Positions 22,894-35,884 of a stretch of DNA of 64,000 bases are shown here, piece by piece. How positions within the stretch are numbered: the stretch's first letter is position 1; each line of letters opens with the position of its first letter. The DNA is from Anaeramoeba flamelloides (taxonomy: Eukaryota; Metamonada; Anaeramoebidae): positions 372,001 through 436,000 of the forward strand of contig JANTQA010000021.1 in the NCBI GenBank assembly GCA_027625915.1, written 5' to 3'. The translations under genes and the position numbers were made by a program. The notes below the pieces were generated by a model. The model ran no database searches. It saw only the letters and a list, made by a program, of their open reading frames with translations, and was not told the DNA's origin.

Positions 22894-25066
22894 TATTATG
22901 AATGAAAAAATATGCTATATGAACCCAGAAAATGGTAGGCATGAAGCAATCGAAATTGTTAAGAATATTCAGAATTTGGTCAAAGGTTATAATTACAATA
23001 AAAGAAATTATTCCGAGTTTGCTGTTCTTTTCCGGATTCGAAAAATCTCTTTATATGTTGAATTAGAATTGGCAAAAGCAAAAATTTTTTTTAAATGGAC
23101 AAGTGGCTCTGGGCTACCCTTTTTTGGGCGCCCTGAAATCAAGCATATTTTTGCATATCTTTCTTTAATAACGAATACTGCAAACGATTGGCAGGTCTTA
23201 AACATCATCAATGTCCCAAATAGATATATCTCAAAGCAAACGATCGACAATATAAAAGCCATTTCTGAAAAGGAAAAAATATCCTGCATACAGGTAATTA
23301 ATAAACTTACTGATTGGTATGAAAGGAAAATGGAAACAGTGCAGCAAATTAATGAGCAGAATAAAAAAAACATCGAGATAATAGAATTAAAAAATCAAAA
23401 AAAACGGAAAAAAGATCAAGATCTGATCGATAATGAAACAGAAAGGAAATTACTTGATAATTTTTTTGGAAATAATAATAATAATAATAATAATAATGAG
23501 AAGAAAAAAAGTAATATAAATATAAAAACTTTTCTAAATAGTAACAATAGCCAAAGTAATCAAAATATTTCAAAAATCCAGCAATATTGCAAACAGGTAG
23601 GAGCTCATCAATTATTAGCAATTTCCAAATTTTGGAGCACAATCAAAAAATTAAAAAAATTTTCTGTTCAATTAAGAAAGCCCTATGAAGTTATCAAAAA
23701 TATTATTGAAGAAATAAAATACTTTGAAAAAACACCAATTATTGCAAATGATCATAACCACCAGAAAAAAAAATCCTACTCATCAACAAAAGTAAATTCT
23801 TCTACTATATTGAAGCAAAATAAAAGATTTTTTTTTTCAAGAACAAGCTGGGATGAAAATGTAACCACTGAAATCGAAGAAGATTGGGTTGACAGCTATT
23901 CTAAAAAGGATGCATTAATTGCATTAATGGAAGAAGCCAAACTATTGCAAGAACAATACATAAAATCGATAAATAAAAACCCTGATCCATTGTTTTTATT
24001 AAAGATATTTAATCAATTTATTCATCAGGGAATACGTTACAGTAATGTATTTTATCGCTTCCAACAAAACCCCTCAAATAATTATGTCACTTTATCAACA
24101 ATACACCGATCCAAAGGACTTGAATTTCCAATCGTATATTTGGTTAGTTTTAACGAAGGAATAATGCCACTTTCGATGCAAGCATACCATAAAAAAAATA
24201 AATCGAACCCAAGGAAGAGAAGAAGAAATAAAGCAAATAGCGGCGATCAATACAATGGGATTGATACCAAAGAAGAATTAAGAATTGCTTATGTTGCATT
24301 TACAAGAGCTAAATCTAAGCTTATATTAAGCATTATCAAATATGAAAAAACTGGGGAATTGCTGTATCCTTCTCGCTATCTCAACAATCTTCCCCAGCAA
24401 TTTCTAGAAAGACTACATATTGAGAAGCCACCAAAAAATATTTCTTCTTTACAATATTTCCAACAATTGGAATTTGTTGATCCAATTCTTCAAGATCAGA
24501 ATAATGAAATAAGAGACGACAAAGCAAAAACTGAAATCAATAAAAAAAGTTCCTTATCCAATTTTGTTAATGATTTTGATTATGACTTTGATAATTATAA
24601 ACAGGATCAAAGAAATCTTGATGAAAAAATTATCCAAAATAAAAATAAAAATCAATTATTAATGCACTCAAAGTTACCATTATCAAATAATCAACAGAAA
24701 CAGCCGGTGATTTATTTAGACCAAAATAATCAAAATCGATTTCAAATTCCAAATAAAGCACAACAGAACATTTCAAATAAAGCCACACCAACAACAATCT
24801 CAAATTCTCCATTAATAAAATATCCAACAATTAATCATCTTCCAAATAACAACCAAATAACAAACCAATATAAACACCCCCAACAGCAATTTAATTTGAC
24901 ACCAACAAAAAATACCCAAAGCATGCAACAATTTCATCATTTTTCGAAAAAGGGAAATAATATTGGAATAAATCAAAACTTGTCTCCAAAAAGAAAACTA
25001 ATTTACCACCCCTTTTCTCAAATGCAAAATTTTAGTTCATCAATTTTACGAAAAAAGGAGAATTAA
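21487..25066 (+). CDS. UvrD/Rep-type superfamily 1 DNA helicase
   Basis: SF1A helicases translocate 3'-5' on single-stranded DNA in repair or in removing recombinase (UvrD, Srs2). Proposed exons: 21487-21493, 21580-21674, 21911-25066, joined by GTAAGT...AATAG and GTAATA...AAAAG introns of 86 and 236 bp. The join gives 1085 residues starting MQEHISSFLNYLTPIQLQAA, and the second splice restores Walker A SGCAGCGKT (residues 31-39). Other motifs: motif II VDDYQD (~253-258), motif III TVAGNLNES, motif IV FAVLFRIRK, motif V STIHRSKGLEFPIVYL (~765), motif VI IAYVAFTRAK (~828). Two in-frame Asn runs (22861-22895, 23470-23497) and a long Asn/Gln-rich tail with no domain. Motif II has Asp where Glu is usual. 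The 7-base first exon is the weakest part: an alternative acceptor at 21541 leaves no start codon in frame. Confidence 0.9.
21494..21579 (+). other. proposed intron 1 of the helicase
   Basis: GTAAGT donor right after ATGCAAG and TTAATAG acceptor give a phase-1 join and an uninterrupted frame into the helicase Q-motif region. Inferred. Confidence 0.55.
21675..21910 (+). other. intron 2 of the helicase
   Basis: GTAATA at 21675 and AAAAG ending at 21910, phase 0. Removing it rebuilds the Walker A loop SGCA+GCGKT, which is otherwise split; reading through gives a stop. Confidence 0.9.
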
Positions 25067-25439
25067 TATTTACCTTTATTTACATTCTCATAGTTAATGA
25101 TCATGTTTTATATTGCAAAATAAAATTTGAAACTAGTTTTAATTTTTTTCTTGAAAAATTATTTTTTTAATTTTAATAACAATAAAATATTCGAGAATCA
25201 GTAATTCAGAAGAAAATTTTCCTTAATAGCAGATAAAATGATGGGATATCTGATATTTTAGAACATTTAAGTGGAAAGATGGATCATGAATAAAGAATTG
25301 TCCCCATTTTTTAAAAGTTTTTAAACCATTTACAAATATCCAAATAAAAATAAAAAAAAAAATATATTACATATTATAAACACAATGTAAAGGAGTTACA
25401 AACGTTTACAATGTTATATATTTATTTTTTACACTTATT
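25067..25439. other. helicase 3' flank
   Basis: AT-rich, includes AATAAAATTT- and AATAAAATAT-like strings that could serve for polyadenylation (about 25120 and 25180), but no specific site can be proven. Confidence 0.35.
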
Positions 25440-26235
25440 ACCTTTTATAAATTTCACTTTTTAAATTGTTTGGTATTCCTAAGGTTGTTTAGGTTCCTCC
25501 TCTTTTTGTTTTAGCTAGGTATTTGGGGAAAGGGTAGAATAAGGAATAAAAAATCATTATAAGAATTTTTAGACTTGTTCCTGATTAAATCTTAAACAAA
25601 AATAATCAGATCAGATCTTTAAGGAATTGAACTGGTCTTATGCAACTGAGATAACTGAATCCAACTGATGATATTTGAAATCGAATCAAAGTTAAACGAA
25701 TCGAACTTTATGTTTGATCTTTCGATTTTTTACCTGATCTGGGTTTTTACGGTCGATTTAGGTATCTTATACTTTTATTTTTGCCAAAACAAGATTTGAG
25801 TAACTTTCTAAATAAAAATAAATTGAAATATAAAAAAAAAAAAAAAAGAAAAATTTAAAAACCAATTCTTTTTCTTAAAAAATCAGCACTTTATAGACGT
25901 AATCTATCAATAAAGTTCTAAATTAAAACTTAATACAGTAACAAATTTCATTTGATCTATAGTTGTTCAAATATTTAGAACACTTTATTACAAAAAATTA
26001 TGTTGGTGATCCAAAAAAAAATAAAGAATAAAGGAAACAATCACCAACCCATTCAACACTTGGGATACAAATTAATCTTTTCAATGAATTTCTTACTTTT
26101 TTTTCATTTTTTTTTTTTTACTTTCTTTCATTTTTTCCTTTTCTTTCTCTTTTTCTTGTCTTTGTTTAGAAATAAATATTTTCTTTTTTTCATTTTTTAA
26201 AGAAAGGATATCATATGGGTTTATAATCTCACCTC
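25440..26235 (-). repeat. ~0.9 kb dispersed repeat, copy 2 (inverse of 3840-4770)
   Basis: Begins with AAATTGTTTGGTATTCCTAA and ends in the pyrimidine-rich block ahead of TTATAGTTCGGAT. Several indels distinguish the two copies. Confidence 0.7.
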
Positions 26236-26620
26236 AATTATAGTTCGGATAAAAAAATCTAAATAAATTAGAGTTTCAGCAAGTGTCGTAGAGTGTCTAG
26301 GTTTTCCAGAATTTAAAGAATATTTCAAAAAATTTGTTATTAATTTCTAAAAGTAAAAAAAAATTTAAGGCGATTTTCCAGAATCCAAAAGAATTGAGAT
26401 AAAAACCATTGATTTTACTCTATTCTTTCAAAAGGTAAAGAAAAGCTGACGGTAGTTTTCTTGAGGTTTTCTGTTGTATTCTGAATATCTATCGATTTTC
26501 CTAATAAACAGAAAAATCAAGAAAAGTGAGAAAAGTTAAAGAATACTGTCTACATGTTTTTTTTCGAAGATTGAAAAGACAATTTTTGAAATTTTCTTTT
26601 TATTTCTCAAATTAAAATTA
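26236..26620 (-). repeat. hairpin/GGCACT repeat cluster, copy 3
   Basis: Follows the previous repeat as its partner does at 3400-3840. It has GTGTCGTAGAGTGTCTAGG (inverse of the octamer array) and a hairpin at 26378-26435 (CCAGAATCCAAAAGAATTGA ... TTTTACTCTATTCTTTC). Confidence 0.65.
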
Positions 26621-27539
26621 TCATAACTGTAAACATTTTACTATTTTATTGTTTCACCTCTTTTCAATAATAAAAAAAAACACTTACAAATTTTTATAAA
26701 AGTTTATTATAACAACTTTTAAAACATTATGTTGATTATAAAATATGTTAGAAAATTTTTATCATAGTATAAATCTGGTATTCCTGTATTTTTTTAAAAT
26801 ATATGGAAAAAAATATCAAATGAATGGAAATTTTGTTATGAAAATGTTTTATATTCTTTTATTATTTTGTTTTTTTGAAAAGAAAATTTCTAATTGTGAA
26901 AATTTCAGTAAATAATTATATTTAACCCAGATAAGAAAGAGATGAAAATATTGAAAAGTTAAAGATAACATTGTTGTTGTAATCTAAAGATTTTGGGAAA
27001 TCATTGTATTATTAAGCAAAGTTTAAATATTTTCTGGTCATCTTATTTTCAATTCTAACAAAGTAAACAATAAAGAATTAGATTAATAAATTGTCTTTAA
27101 AAATGTTATTTAAGTTATTTCACTACTTTTTAAAAATTTTTTCCGACGTTTTTTAATAGATAACAGCTCGATTAGCGAATTTCTCAATTCTAAATGATTT
27201 GAAGAGATATTTTATCCCTACAAACCAAATTATTTGTTATTTAAAAGCTAAAAAAAAAGATACTTGATAAATTTGGATTGTTTGAAAAGGGAAAAAATTC
27301 CATTTTTTTATTAAAAAAAATTTCTGTGTAATAAATATTGTTTTTTTTTTCTCATTTCGAAAAAATAGTAATATCATTTTTAAAAAAAAAAAAAGTTGTT
27401 TGGTCTCTTTTTTTACATAAAAAAAAGAGATTAGAATTCATTTATAAGAGAATTTCAATAGGAGAAAAAAATCGAATTATAAAATTAAGAAAAAAAAAAT
27501 AAAAAATTAACATTTGATATTTTTTTCCATTTTTCACCT
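26621..27539. other. no recognised feature
   Basis: AT-rich, no coding frame or repeat match found within the window. Confidence 0.4.
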
Positions 27540-28165
27540 GTCTAAATCTTCTTAAGATTGGGGAGAAGAGTTACAAAGTAAAAAGGCCAAATACTTGCTA
27601 ATACTGAAGAACTGAACCACAAACGTGTGAGTAGCTTGAAAATAAAAACGAAAAAGCAAAAATAAATAATGACAAAAGTATAAAGAAAAACAGATCAAAA
27701 AGAAAAAATAAATTATAAATAATTACCTTACTATCCACAAATGAAGATTTGTGATCGATTATCAAATTAAATTACATTAACCAAAAGTACCTTGGCTGAG
27801 ATTTTTGTTATCTTCTTAATTAAATGATCTAATTGACTTTTTTTTTTTTTTTTTTTTTTTTCATTTTTTATAAATTGTTTATAAACCCTTTTTAAATTTC
27901 TTTTATTTTTTCTTTTTTTTCTTCCATTTTTCCGTTTAAATTTTCTGCTTTTTCTTTTTAACATATAAAAATTTTGGTGTGTTTTATCCTTGAAAAACAT
28001 CAAATCTGTGATTTTACTCTACAAAATACCTTTTGAGGCAATTTAAGTAAAAGGACAATTAGAATGTAATTTACACTTCTTCCATCAATAAATATAAATT
28101 CCATTTTTTTTATTAAAATTGAAATTTCAAACAATCTAAAAATTGTTTTTCTATCTTTTTTTAGT
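27540..28165. mobile_element. fold-back element, copy 2 (left arm lost)
   Basis: Matches the centre (TTGGGGAGAAGAGTTACAAA) and the right arm of 2071-2868, ending near TTTTTCTATC. The left ~150-bp arm is absent or unrecognisable. The minus-strand open frame here is Lys-rich low complexity. Confidence 0.65.
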
Positions 28166-29520
28166 AGAAAAAAAAACTAATATGTCTTAGTATACGGGGA
28201 CAATGTTTTTTTTAAAGAATTTGTTTTAATGAATATAGACAGCTAAATTCGATTATAATATTGTTAAAACCACCCCCGATTCACTATTTGAGTTCGACAA
28301 ACCCCATAATCTTTTACTTAAAATCGAAAAAAAATAAAAAAATTTTCAACGTTTTCTTATTTTGTAGTTCCGAAAATGAAAATCATTTCAAGATCTGTCA
28401 ATAAGGGTTTGAGTTTGCTGGTTTTTCTGGGTAAATTCGAATAAATAACGAAAACAATTTTATTTCTTTGTAAAATTGAAATTTCATTTAAAATTTTTCT
28501 TGAAAAAATACAACACCTGTTTTTTTGTACCGAGTGGAAAACACTCCACCAAAACAAAACAATTTTTAAACCAAAACTGACATTAAACTATTCTTTCTAT
28601 GTGTTGAGAAAATAAATTGTTCTTTTTTGATCTTTTCATCAACCAGAAAAAGATAAAATATAATTACTACCAAACATTCAAGCTACAAACAGTTTTATTC
28701 CTGATGTGTGTTTGGAATTTTTGAAATCCATTTTGTAATAAATAATCTCAAAAAGTAAATCTCATGAATGAAAATGAGTACCAAATCCCCGATGTCCATT
28801 ATGGATTTAATTTTTGAGTAAAAAATTTCACTTCAAAAAAAGGAATTAAACACGACTTTCCAGTCTTACCCTTCCCTGAATTCCGTTTTATACTTTAAAA
28901 TTCGAAATTGAAATGGTTGTTTTCAAAAAAATAATTCCAAAATAATAAAATACCTTCTTTTATTTTCGAACAATTGTAGTATTTCAAGACATTTTGTTTT
29001 TTATCACAAATCTATTTGGTATCAAATTCTTATGATTATAAAACCGAGTATCTAAACCTTTTTAACCATTTTAAATTCAACTTTCAATAAATAACTCTTG
29101 ATTCAATTCCAAATTAATAGATTTTTAATTATGTTTCCAAAATAAGCAAAAAATGTTTCAGTTTTTTCTCTTTGAATTTTTTTTACTTTATTAGTTTATT
29201 GATCAACAATTCCCATTCAATTTTGAAGAATAATATAAGAGAGAATATTATTTTTGGTGTCAATTACAGGAAATTAGAAAAAATAAAAAATACCAAAATT
29301 GTAGTGAAAGACATATGCCTTAAGTGCCTGAATCCTGATTCGATCAAAAAAGTTTTTTTTTTTTTTATTTCTCTTTAAATCTTGTTAAAAACATTATCTG
29401 GTTGAAAAAAACTAAAATTTTGATTAAATATTCGCCTAAAAAAATAAAAATGAGGAGACCTTAATAAATTTTTTATTTTAGAAAATTTTAGTTTTTTTAT
29501 ATAAAAATAAATATACTAAA
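28166..29520. other. no recognised gene
   Basis: 1.35 kb with somewhat less extreme AT content around 28200-28600. A short plus frame (29172-29378) ends in a poly-T run and shows no domain. Nothing supportable is called. Confidence 0.4.
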
Positions 29521-31307
29521 TTAATTAAATTTTGTCGTATTTTTAATATCTATTTGGTGTTTTAAACCCCAATGTGTGGTTTCAAAACACTTTTTATGGA
29601 GATTAATTTTACATTCAAAACAATGAAATGGGGTTGATGAACTTTTTTTAAATTTTTTGCGACAATAGAAACAATCAGTTCTATGATCAACTCTTTTTAA
29701 AATATGATTTCTATTTGTATTTGTTGATTTTTTTCCAACTAATTCTTCAGCCAATTTAATTAAAAAATATTTTGTTTCTTTTGTTTTATTTTTTTTTCAA
29801 AAGTTCTTTATCATTGTTCTTTCGATAAATTACTTGTGTATTGTTTATAATTATTTTAAAAAAATAAAAAAGTAGGGCACTTTTCCAACTTTTGTTTCTG
29901 TGATTAAATAAACAAGTATGTATGTTTTGATTAGCCTCATCAACATAATCCATTTCTTTTGAATATTGATGACATACTTTGGGTTTAATTTTCGTTGGTG
30001 AATTTTTTATTGTAACTTCAATTGGACTGTCATCATAACAATTTGAAACTAAACAAACATCATTTGATCCATTTTTTCTTCTTTTTTTATGTTTAAAAAA
30101 AGTAGCAATTACCCGTTTCTTTTCTTTCTTTTCTTTTGATTGGTTGATCTGATCATTTAATTCCGATTTTTGAATTTCTTTACACACTGAAGAATATTTA
30201 TGAAAAATTTTGTTAGTAGACGAATGGCCAAAATTGAAAGTTAAACTTTTATCTTGATTAAAATTAATTTGATCCATAATATTTTCTAAAACTGAATTAT
30301 CTTCATTAACTCCTAATTCAAAATCACGATAACAGCTTCTCCATTTCCCATTATCTACTAATTTTCCTAAACTGTTTTTTGCTATTTTAGACGTTCTATC
30401 TTTTCTACACATAAGAGTAAAATTAACCCCAATATCTAACAATTCTCTAACTGAGTTTGTCGATCCAAAATAAGCATCGGCAATAACTTTAAAATAAAAT
30501 TTTGGATATTTTTCAAGAGGGAGGTATTTTGTCAATTTCATTAAAGTTTCATGAGTAGTTTCAGGCTTCACCCATATAAAGATCCCAGCAATAATAATAA
30601 TTATCTGAATCTGCTAAAACCCAAATTTTCAAACCCTGTTTTTGTGGTTTTCTAGGCATTCGAACAATCATTCTACATCGACATTTTGATTTAATTAAAG
30701 TTTCATCAATTGCCACTTGATTACTTAATTCCCAATTTTTCATGCATTTTTTTTAATTATTTTTCTTACTAGGTTAAAAGTTGTTTCATTATTGAACCTC
30801 CAACATCTATGAATTGCCTGAAATCTCCCTCTCAACATAATGTCTTTAATCCATTTTGTTTCTAAAATTGAATTTTTTTTCCAATGATCCGAAATATCCG
30901 TATTTGGGTGTATTCCCATCGCGATAAAACAACTTAGATAATTAAATAAATCTTTTTTTAAAAATTTTTTGTCGATTGGTAAACTTTTTGATTTCAAACT
31001 TATATCATTCAGTCGTCTTACTCTTTCATCATTTAAAACATTTAACAAAATTGAAATTAATTCCTGATTAAAAAAAAGACTCAAAGATATCCAAAATATT
31101 TGTTTTTCCAATTAAACTTTCAGTTGGACAGCGTTTAAATTCGGGAATATTTTGAATTTGTTCAATTTCTTCTTAATTACTTTTTTCTGATTTATTCTCT
31201 GGAAATCTATTATCAAGTAAAACCCATTTTTCCTTTTTTAAAAAATTCTTAATTTTTAAAGTTTCTCTATTCTTCTTCTTCTTATTGTAATTATTTCTGC
31301 TGCTCAT
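29521..31307 (-). pseudogene. piggyBac-type DNA transposase, frame-broken
   Basis: piggyBac transposases cut and paste at TTAA using three Asp residues. Proposed start at 31307 (MSSRNNYNKKKKNR). In order: N-terminal helical region with MGIHPNTDISDHWKKN and MLRGRFQAIHRCWRF; VAIDETLIKSKCRCRMIVRM (first Asp) and KPQKQGLKIWVLADSDNYYY; KVIADAYFGSTNSVRELL (second Asp) and GVNFTLMCRKDRTSK; MDYVDEANQNIHTCLFNHRN (third Asp) and KSALLFYFF; then a C-terminal Cys/His finger (CFYCRKKF ... FHCFECKINLHKKC). About 560 residues in total, the usual size. The frame is broken at about four places plus one in-frame stop, and three of the shifts fall in 8-9 nt A/T runs. Both the domain order and the finger are diagnostic. 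Terminal repeats could not be found. Confidence 0.85.
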
Positions 31308-32894
31308 TTTCTGTTTTTTTTTTAAAGTTTGAGAAAAATAAAGTAATATATAAAAATAAGATAATTTTGAGTTTAATAATTAATAATTATTAGTATGAAA
31401 AAAATATAATAATTTTTATTTATTTTTTTGTAAGGACAAAAATTTATTTTTTTCTTATTCGAATAAAAATGGGTTTAACTATGATATTTGTCCTTTAATT
31501 TTAAACTTTTAATTAAGATCAAAAAAATCACATTTTCAAAAGTATATTTAAAAACTCAAAATTTACTATTTCAAACTAACATCGGTTTAAATAAACAAAA
31601 ATAGATTATTTAAAAATTTAAAAGTGGATTTTTTCTAATGTTTATTTATTAAAATCATCCTAGAAATCAGACTATTTTACAGTTAACTTTATTTACTTTT
31701 TATTTTTTTTTTTTAAAATATTATTTTAAACTATTAAAACTATTTTTATCTGATAAAACATACTTGAGCATTGGTAAATGGTAAATTTATTTCCCTCTTA
31801 TTATTTGATTAAAATATAATAAAGTCGGTTTTACTTTAGGATATAAACTTTCAACTATTTTTTTAGAAACAAAAAAATTCCAAATTAAAAAAAAATTATT
31901 TTTTTTTTCAAATTATTTTACTAGAATTTGAACATTTTGTTTTAATTTGAAAATTTTTAATTGTCCTAAATTTCAAGGAAAGTTTGTGTCTTAAAGTGGA
32001 ATTGACTGTAAAAGTTAGAGGTAAAAATGAAAAAAAAAAAAAAAAAAAAAAAAAAAAACAATCTTGAATTAAATATTTAAAAAAGTCAAATAACGAAATA
32101 ATTTAATTGTAATTCATAATTGATCAATGGTAGTTAATTATGTTTTTATTTATATTCTTTTAAATGTAGTTTTTTTTTAATAAATTTAATTTTTTATAAA
32201 TTTATTAGATATTCCTTTGGTAATATTTTTTAAAAAATATCTATTTTTGAAATTTTAATAGTATAATGAGAACATATTTAAAACCCTCCCAATTCAAAAA
32301 TGATAAAAATGAAAAAAAAAATAATAAAAATTTTTAAAAATCAAATATTTCTATATCATTTGCGTTACATTTAATTTAATTCCTGAAACGCTTTAATATA
32401 ATTTATTTAAAAATTTTGATAAAAATCTTTTAATTTGAAAAGAATTGGGGATAATAGCTTCATAATTATTTATCATTTTTTTTTCAAATTAATTAAAATC
32501 TGAATTTTGATCAAATTTATCTCATTTCGATTCAGTAAAAGTACTAAGTGATTTTTTAAATTATGTATTAATATCGTTTTCATTTAGTAGTTTATTTCAT
32601 TAAATTATTTAAAATAATAAATATAAACATAAAACTTCATTTTTTCTTTCAACTGAAATTTCATTATTTTCTTTTATCTTGAGTTGGGCTTTCATTTGTT
32701 ATTGTTATTCTTTTTATTGAAACATTTCTCTATTATATTTGAACTGGTGGTTTTTGTCTAAATTTAATAGATTTGAAAAAAAATTGAAATTAAATATTAA
32801 TAAAATATTTTATTAAAACATTATGAATAAATATGGGGATCTGTTTATAACCAAAAATTTTAATCAAACCAGATCAATGTTGCAACAATTAATA
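31308..32894. other. non-coding, with one small-element remnant
   Basis: Holds a decayed copy of the CAGTCAG element (right part about 31890-32010), a 29-base A run (32030-32058) and otherwise nothing recognisable. The 5' terminus of the piggyBac element should lie within the first few hundred bases but was not identified. Confidence 0.4.
31890..32010. repeat. CAGTCAG MITE, right-part remnant
   Basis: AAAGTTTGTGTCTTAAAGTG then GAATTGACTGTA matches the right end of 32895-33093. Confidence 0.55.
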
Positions 32895-33093
32895 CAGTCA
32901 GTTTCACTTTTAAGGCACAAACTTACAACGAATTTTAAGGCATAATACAAATCTCAAATTAAGGCACAAAATTTTTAATTATTTTTTTTTACAATTTATT
33001 TTACTAGAATTACAAATTTTGTGTCTTAATTTGAGATTTTAATTGTACCTTAAAATTCGTTGTAAGTTTGTGCCTTAAAAGTGAAACTGACTG
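32895..33093. mobile_element. 199-bp MITE with long inverted ends, TA flanks
   Basis: CAGTCAGTTTCACTTTTAAG at the left and its inverse at the right pair over most of the length, with TA on each side. TA target and CAGT start suggest a Tc1/mariner-mobilised element. Copies at 60909-61103 and 31890-32010. Confidence 0.8.
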
Positions 33094-34013
33094 TAACAAG
33101 AAAAATTATACTCTGTATGTATATTCGAAATACTCAGTGAAGTGGAATGTTTTGATAACTTTAATCAGAAATTGGAGAATATTTTATTCCAAAAAATCGT
33201 TTTTTTTTTTTTTTTTGAATTTGACTGTTTAGATTAAAAATTATTGGGAGAATTGGTTAATTCTGTGTTTTCAAGAAAGCTTTAGAAAATACACATTCGT
33301 TTTTTAAAAATAATTTTGACTTAAAATAGAATTTTTTAACCTCTTTTGCCAAAATTGTGAAAATTCTATTTCTGGAAGTAAAGATGGTTTTTTATATCAA
33401 AAAAGTAATAATTTATGAGCTAAGAATCTTTAGAAAAAAATACAAATGGAGTTAAAATTAAAAGAAAAAATCTTTGACCTGTTAAATAGTTTTTAAACCA
33501 AATAAGTAAAGAATGGAACTCAATCACTTTATTTATCTTTATTGTTTTTTTCTGAGTTAGTTAGTTTAGAAGTTTTTTTATTAATTTTTATCAAGTTATG
33601 TTTATCTATTGAAAAGTGAATTTTTATGTAGCTCTGAAGTGGATGACTTAAAAGATTAATTCGTTTGGAAGAGGAAGTGTATAAAAAGATAGAAAAAAAG
33701 TATAAAAACTTACCAATTGTGAAAAAAATACCTTAATCCCAATCGAATGGCTATTGAAAGAGAGGTTAAAGAAATATTGTAATTTAAAGGTTTAGGATAA
33801 AATGATTTTTTTCAAAAGAAAGAAAGCTAACTGATTTTAACGCAATTATCGAAAAAAATGATTTTTTTTTTTTTGAATTCAAATGTCTTTAATTTAATAA
33901 AAAAGTGGATTTGATAGTGCATTTGCAGATAATATAACTAATTTTGGGTTTTGAACAATAATGTCTGAAAAAACGATAAATCAATTTTCATAAATAATGA
34001 ACAGGAATTGGTC
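33094..34013. other. no recognised feature
   Basis: AT-rich, no coding frame or repeat partner detected. Confidence 0.4.
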
Positions 34014-34713
34014 CACTACAAGGAAAATTTTTTCAAAAAAAAATCTATAAATTTTGTATTTTTAAAATACACTCATATAATAAACATTATTATACATTAC
34101 AATTTTCAATGAGGTTTACAACTTTAATAGATATTAATAGGAATTGAAAAAAAAATGAAATTTTTCAGTAATATTTTTTTCATTTCTAATTGTAAAATTT
34201 TTGAATTTTTTAATTGACTTAGCAGAGAGATAATTTTCAAGTATTTTTTTAATGGTCTAAAAGGAAACATATTTTTAAATTTGAAAATAGCACAAAATAT
34301 TCCAATCAAAAGATATCGCTAAATTAAATTGAAAAACTGATTTTTTATCTGTTTTTGGAATATTTTTATCATTTTATTTTTTTTCCATGTTTTAGTTTTT
34401 ATATACGTTCCCGGTTTTTTTCTGCAAATTACTTTAACATTTATTCGTTTTTCAATCTTAATGTTCAATCAAAAATTAATTCATTTCAACTTTTTCCAAT
34501 AAAAAAATACCCCAAAAATAGGTGTTTTTTTCAAAAGTCGGTATTTTTGAAAAGGGGGGTATTCAGATTTTCAAGAGTTTAAAAGCTATCCTTTTTTTAT
34601 TACATAAAATTATGATAACTTTGAAAAAATAATTTATAAAAGAAGTATAACTTAAATCCAATATATAGTTTAGGCTAACTTTAATTTTTGGTATTTAAAT
34701 TTTCCTTGTAGTG
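34014..34713. mobile_element. CACTA-type non-autonomous DNA transposon
   Basis: The ends are perfect 17-base inverted repeats, CACTACAAGGAAAATTT, close to the CACTACAAGAAAA termini of En/Spm (CACTA) elements. A possible 2-bp TC duplication flanks it. No transposase; ORFs inside are low-complexity. A decayed copy interrupted by a LINE is at 48041-49170. Confidence 0.75.
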
Positions 34714-35884
34714 TCTCGAAAGTAAAAAAATACTTGATTTTTTAATTTTCAAATCAAAACATTGAACAGCTCATAAAACAACTCTAATGTGTCTTAATTT
34801 TATTTTATTGACCTTTAAAGCTCAATTTATTTGATACTCCCCAAAATATTTTTAAAAAATTATAAACAGGATTTGGTTTTAAGGAAATATCATTTGAAAA
34901 AACAAAAATAAAAACTTTTTTTTTTTGCTTCATCAAGTCAAGAAATTTTAGTGAATATTCAAAATTGGTTGACAATTATGTTCAAATAATACATACATGT
35001 TTTTATATTTGATTATTTTTGGAATTTATTTGACAAACTACAAATAAAAGAGGAAATAGAACTCTCATTGAAAGGTTGGAAGTTCTGGTTTGTCTCTCTG
35101 TAAAATTTAAACAAAATTTTGTTTTGTCTTCATAGAGACAATTTAAAATTTAACTTTTATTTTTTCCAGAGTTAATATGATAGTAAATAAAGGATCTTAT
35201 GTTGAAAAAGTTATTCAAAGTATCATGAAAAGTTAGGAAATTAATTGTTTTTTTCCTAATTGTATTTTTAGAAAATCATGAGGAACAAATTTATTGTTTA
35301 GTTTGTTTTTTGTTCTTTTGTTTTTTTTTTTTAGTTGTTTGAACTTATTCAACCAAAAGAAGTGCTGCTAATTTTGAAAAAGATCAAAAATTTCATTCAG
35401 CTTTTCTAACAAAAAAATCTAGTAGAACTAAAATAAACCTTTAAAAACCTCAATTCTAAAAGAGAAACGAATAAATTAATCTATTGTTTCAGGAATTAAA
35501 AATTTGAAATGTTACATGATTTCTACCATTTTTTGGCAAGATGATAGAAAATTCTGTTCCTTTAATTTTGAAACAAATAGTATACTTTTACAAGTTCATT
35601 TTTCATAAGTAAGACACTCAATGAGTATGGAAAAAAATTATTGTTGGAACAAAACCCTTAAAAAAAACTTTTCTCCCTCTCATAACAAGTTTTTGGAAGA
35701 GTTTTTCTCAAAAAGTTATATCATCCAGAATTAGTAAACAACCAATTCATATAAAATGATTTTTTTCTTGATATTTTTAAGAGTTCTTTGTCTTACTTTT
35801 GATTTGGAACATAATAAATTTGAAAATTGAGGATTAAACATTTTTTTGTATTTTTTTGTTGTAAGATAGATATCAAATTTTTGA
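34714..35884. other. no recognised feature
   Basis: Upstream region of the PAS-like gene; no domain, repeat copy or named signal seen. Confidence 0.4.

Noticed and set aside
29172-29378. Plus-strand 68-codon ORF
   Set aside because: A short block (IVVKDICLKCLNPDSI) looks protein-like but ends in a T run and has no splice context or family.
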